64,000 nucleotides of DNA from Chamaecyparis obtusa. Taxonomy: Eukaryota; Streptophyta; Pinopsida; Cupressales; Cupressaceae. Location of the stretch: NCBI GenBank assembly GCA_027943335.1, contig BSBK01003251.1, forward strand, positions 227,501 through 291,500, given 5' to 3'. Shown in pieces: positions 59,340 to 64,000 of this stretch (position 1 is the stretch's first letter; each line of letters starts with the position of its first letter). The position numbers and the translations under genes are program-made. The notes under the pieces were generated by a model. That model made no database searches, was not told the origin of the DNA, and was given only the letters and a program-made list of their open reading frames with translations.

Positions 59340-62216
59340 AAATGGATTCAACACTATTCAGATGTAAAAGGAAAAGGGGGAAATATGAGATCTATCTCCT
59401 AACCCAAATTCCCAATGAAGAGATCCAATTTGATCAACCAAGAGGTTAATACACAATTGAATCAATTTATGGAGAATATGGAAGAGAGAGATAGTCAATC
59501 CAATATTTCCCTATGAATGAAATTTTATGCTTGGAGTATGAAATAATTGAAATACAAATACTAACCTCAAATTAGGGAAGATCTAGAAAATCTTAAATTC
59601 TGATGTCTGTGTGTACTTTCAGATGATTTTGAAACCTATTTTGGACTGGAAATGCCAAGACAGAGAAAACCCAAATATCTTTCTCCAAGATGAGCTCAGG
59701 TTGGGTTTGACTCTCATAAAAGGTCAAATACTACATTCTTTATTTGAAGTCCGATTCAAATTCTATTCTCAAATCTTGAAAGTTTTCCAAAAAGGGTATC
59801 CAAATTCGCTTTTAGATCCAAAATTTTGCACCTGTACCTACAAAAAAATGGAGGTTTTTGTTCTATGGGGGGTTTGCCTTGGTCAAACCCCAATTTAGGA
59901 ATTAAACTTGAAATTGAATTGAAATATAGTGTGCATAAACAAATTAATTGAAACAAATCACCTCACTTATGTTGAAGTCCTTGTAGAGGATTCGAATCCT
60001 CAAATCCACAAGTAGGAATGCTTCAATGGATCTAGGATTAATGTAGGATGTCTCCAATCAATGGCATTTGATCTTCAATACCAATAAAGACTTGATCTTT
60101 GCATATGAGAAGGCTTGAATGAATGTGGAAGGATGGATCATCAAAGGGGGCTCCAAAGAGATTGAATCCTTCAATAGCTAACAATGGATCTCCTTGATGG
60201 ATGAATGCTTGAACACTTGAATGCTTGAAGACCTGCAATTGATTGATTGAATTCACTTGCTTGCACTTGGGAGCTTGCTCATGAATTTTCTTGAGATGTG
60301 ATTGCTTGATTGTGGATGTGAAAATGAGAGAGGAAGGCCTCCTTTTATAGTGAACTAGGGCACAATCCTCTAGAGGGGCCACCTTGGAGAATTAAATCCC
60401 AATTAGGTCCTAACCTTTTGAAAATATACCTAGATTAAATGCAATTAAAGGATTTACCATCCCGAAACCAGAAATGATTAACCCGGAGGCGGGAAAATAA
60501 ATATCCCGAAAGCTCGAATCCTAGAAATTTTGGATTCTGGAAATTTGAATGAGGGGGGAAAATCAAGGTTGGACCTGACCTAGTCAGGTTCGATCTTGAT
60601 CCTGACCTAGTCAGGTTTGAGCTCAATCTTGACTTAGTCAAGATCAACCTCGAATTTGACCCGAGGCCCAAATTCAGTCAAAGCCAAGTCAGGAGGTCCC
60701 GGGGATGCCCAAAAACCTAAAAATGAAATAAAATCAGGACAGAATGCCAAGGATAGACATAAAATCCTATGATGACTATGATGAAAGCTAAGAGGACCTA
60801 TTTCTGAATCCTACCTAGAAAACAGAGCCATGGAAGAGGGAAACTAAGGAGAATCCTCGAGATCCTAACCCTAATTTTACCTAGAATGAAGAAATCAAGT
60901 GCCCGGAAGAAGTGGAAAGCAGGGGGGAAAGCCAAATACATGCAAAGACCCAATCAAGGTGCTTAACATGACCCCAAACCACCTACACTGAGGGCTAAAC
61001 ACTCTTATCATGGAAGTTCTTCCATTTTAAGACAATACATTAAGCCCCCACTTTAGCAAGAGTAGGGACTCGATGCAAACTCTTGGTAAAGGAGATTAGA
61101 ATGCAAAGATAATCTTATTATAATCCAAGGGACAAAGAGAAACCTTAAGCCCCTAGGGACTCAAGTCTTCATCGACTCATAGATCACAATAAGAGAGACA
61201 TCTCTAGAGAGAGAAAGAAGGGGTGTGATTACCTCACCCAATGAGAACTTATGTCCCCTTGTGAATCATAGAGGAAAATGGCATAATTGGAAAGATGGAA
61301 TTGAACTGCCTAGTGAATGTGGCTACTCACTAGTCAACCCATCAAGGATTCATCCTTAGGAATATTCTATTCCATAAGAATAAACCAAAAACAAAAGAGA
61401 TCCAATCTTAAGGACACCTCCAACCTTAAGGGATCAAAATATATGTATATTTGAAACTGGAGGGATCAAGAGATCCTAAAATATAAACCCATGCTTTAAG
61501 GATTAGTTACCAATCCAAAGAGGGAAAAAGTATCTTGAAAAATATGTATGTATTGAAAAGTGCGTGTGTGCAATAGGTGAGCAGAGCGTATGCCCCCACA
61601 TTAAAGTCATTGCTGACACTTTAACAGGAGCAATGGCTTTAACAAAAACATAAACAACTCCACTGATTATGTTTCCACATCGAGATGCCCCCAGATGAAG
61701 ACAAATCAAGGGAAATATCACAGAAACATACAGAGAACACATAAGGGATCTACCTACCATGGGGTCAGTATGATCATAAGATAATATATATGATATTATT
61801 GCAAATGAATTGACATCATTCCCCAAAGAAAGTAGAACTACAATCAAAAAGGAGGAAAGATCACATAAGATATACAAAGGAGAATCTTTTCGGACCATGA
61901 CATGGAGACCAAAAAAAATTAGTGCTACCATATCTCGAATCCAAGTAGATTACACAAGGAAACATTTACGAACAATAGCACAGTTACAACATAACATTGA
62001 ACAACGCATAGAAGAATAGAGATACATATAGAAGAATTTGGACAACATTTTTTACTCCTTTATCACCTTGCACCAACTGAGTAACAAGGATCGTATAAAA
62101 TAATCTAACAAAATTTAGAAATCACATTATGAGAGAAGCATAGTACAATAGGAAAAAACACAACAAAGCTACCATGAAGGACAAGTTGATCAAGTGTGCC
62201 GCCTACTTTCCCCATC
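59340..62216. other. Diverged LTR-like and untranslated retroelement DNA
   Basis: No gene supported. 59700-60720 resembles 22300-23500 (shared AATTTAGGAATTAAACTTG-type stretch, and repeated CTGACCTAGTC motifs at 60575-60640), so it is probably a gypsy LTR. A TTTTATAGTGAACTAGGG stretch near 60341 could hold a promoter. 60950-62216 has only short frames. Confidence 0.4.
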
Positions 62217-62771
62217 TCATTGTATATCATTTAGGGAAGGTGGGTAACTTGCAAGAGGGACTATATCCAACACAGTAGGAATGATAGCCAGTTCCAAACA
62301 AGAATCCTCTTGAGAATCATTATCTTCAACACTAGGTGTAAGAGTCAATTGTGATGAAAGCATATTAGGTAAATCAATGTCAATGTTAATAGTTTCATAT
62401 TCATCATTAACATCATCACTATCATGAAGAGTATCTTCTTCATCCAAATTAATCAAAATAGGATCTAAGATATGAATAGAATCATCATAATCATCCATGT
62501 GAACATCATTATTAGTAACAATCTGTTCTACCACATTATGCCTAAGTTTATCTATAGAAGGTAAAGATCTTTGAGCTTTAGCATGAGCATGATGCTTATT
62601 ACGATGTTCATTAGCAGATCGGTTTTGTTTTTATTTATTTGAAATAGGTTGAGAACTAGGAGGAATAGTCATAGGGTCCTTCATAGGTTCTTTAGGAAGA
62701 TCAATAGGATTATTAACCATAGGAGAAACAATCACAGGATCTTTGATAGGTTCAGTAGAAGGAACTTGATT
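62217..62771 (-). pseudogene. Acidic retroelement-type ORF fragment
   Basis: A minus-strand frame reads from the border of the LTR at 62771 leftwards to a stop at 62217. It is basic at the start (KQNRSANEHRNKHHAHAK) and then very acidic (MDDYDDSIHILDPILINLDE, EDTLHDSDDVNDEYE). It has no catalytic motif. It resembles in style the acidic spacer of the gypsy element at 18195-19390 but is not clearly homologous. It is cut by insertion of the LTR element at 62772. Confidence 0.4.
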
Positions 62772-63961
62772 TGTTGGAAATATAGATGCAGTAACTGAGA
62801 GGGGGGGGTGAATCAGTTAACCACAAAAATATTACCACTGATCCCTTAAATATCTTAACAAATTATTTACTGTGCCACTCGGTAAATATACAGAGAAATG
62901 CTGAAAACTTGATCCTTGAAGTGTGTAATAATTAAACTATTCTTAAGCATTCATCACTGATTAACTTACATGAATAAAGAAAATAACATGAACACAAGAG
63001 ACACCAGATTTATCATGGAAACCCAATATGGGAAAAACCACCAATGTAACTAGTTACTATTTTTCACTCTTCTGAAGTGATGCCCGGTTAGAAGCCAACC
63101 CGGTAAAAGGTTACAAAACACACTGCTAGGTGTGACCTTGTTAGAGGATTTAATCACCCTGCTAGGAGTGGCCTTGTAAGAGGTCTTGAAACAATTCAAT
63201 AGAACTGTCACCTTATTAGAGGATTTACAAAATGGTTGATAAACCAACTCAGTTAAGAGATTTTGATATCACTATTACAATTGTAAGAGAGTAACAATGA
63301 AATGACCTGCAACTGAATTGTTGAATATAGATCTCTGTTTTGCTTCACTAGATCCTTACTGATCAAATAAATCTTTGCTACTCCTCAAGGATATCTAACC
63401 ATCCTTCAAAATTCACACACACCTTTCTTCAAAATAATTTCTGCATGCTGTATGTCTTTTATTCACCACTTGACCTTCTATATATATATTCCATTTCATA
63501 ATCATTTAGATTGTCAAGTCGGCACTAATAATTATTATAACAGTTAGCTGGGATAAACAAACTGTAATAACAAAGTTCTTTGAAAGGGCCGACCTTGCTT
63601 GGTAAACATTAATCCTGAAAAGATTTCCTTCGGTGACCGAGAGAACTCGGTAACCACAGTGAATTTTGCAACATCCTTTGGAGACCGAGAGATCTCGGTA
63701 ACCACTAATTTTCCTTCGATAACCGAGGAGGCTCGATTAACACTGTTACCCTGTCATGTTTCCTTTAGACACCCTAGAGAACTCAGTAAACACTAAAAAC
63801 CGCTTAGCTGACCGACTGAACTCGGTAGATACTGAGAACCGCTTAGCTGACGGACTGAACTCGGTAGATACTAAGAATTGCTAATTGATATGACATTTGT
63901 TTGACATCAAAGACAACACATAGCTGATCCAACAATGTCCTTCAGACAATTGTATCCAACA
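62772..63961 (-). mobile_element. 3' LTR of a minus-strand element leaving the window
   Basis: 1190 bp with TGTTGGAAAT at the left and CCAACA at the right. Followed at 63962-63979 by a polypurine tract (minus strand AATGCCAAAGAGGGAGAT), so this is the 3' LTR and the body lies beyond the right edge. It has GGGGGGGGTGAATCAGT at about 62801-62817 and a minus-strand TATA (ATATATATA) near 63481-63489. It interrupts the fragment at 62217-62771. Confidence 0.85.
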
Positions 63962-63979
63962 ATCTCCCTCTTTGGCATT
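63962..63979 (-). other. Polypurine tract of the right-edge element
   Basis: Minus strand AATGCCAAAGAGGGAGAT, one base different from the tract at 9848-9865, abutting the LTR terminus. Confidence 0.8.
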
Positions 63980-64000
63980 GATGGCAACACAACATGTCAT

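Overview
This window is nuclear DNA of a seed plant. It holds one convincing host gene in 64 kb, set in layers of LTR retrotransposons, a LINE, a probable SINE and a long minisatellite. The low gene density, the old and heavily decayed Ty3/gypsy elements and the repeat-dominated spacing suggest a giant genome, most likely a gymnosperm. That taxonomic guess is inference only.

Layout, left to right. 1-1066 (minus): relic of a spliced gene of unknown function. 1113-4556: a 3.4-kb array of 10/11-bp AATT-containing units. 4557-~6850 (minus): the 5' end of an LTR element (LTR, initiator-Met primer-binding site, coiled-coil Gag with several zinc knuckles). 6926-19786 (plus): a Ty3/gypsy element (Gag, protease, G-patch, RNase H) split between Gag and protease by a complete 8.3-kb minus-strand LTR element at 8620-16932. 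That inserted element has a five-knuckle Gag and a long ORF of unknown function where pol is expected. 19787-27894: mostly non-coding, with a tRNA-derived SINE candidate and a ~1.1-kb block paralogous to the 3' flank of the host gene.

27895-48539 is built from three copies (A, B, C) of one large LTR-like repeat plus a decayed Ty3/gypsy gag-pol on the minus strand (38276-45288). Copy A encloses a ~3.3-kb minus-strand gene-like ORF with its own TATA box and leader, which copies B and C lack. The primer-binding region next to copy C is present three times. The repeat also has primer-site-like motifs for two different tRNAs facing outward in opposite directions.

48680-51277 (plus): an intact seven-exon cysteine-rich receptor-like kinase gene (two DUF26 domains, one transmembrane helix, RD-type kinase). 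Its start codon lies only 140 bp from the truncated end of LTR copy C. Downstream are a 3'-UTR tandem duplication, the paralogous W-box-containing block, a decayed L1-type LINE (minus), the remains of a chromovirus-like gypsy element (minus), a small plus-strand ORF, diverged LTR-like DNA, and the 3' LTR of another minus-strand element that continues past the right edge.

The mobile elements are molecular fossils: nearly every reading frame has stops or frameshifts. Only the receptor kinase looks functional. Alignments, percentages and boundaries were judged by eye; tRNA 3' ends and domain consensus patterns are recalled, not searched.
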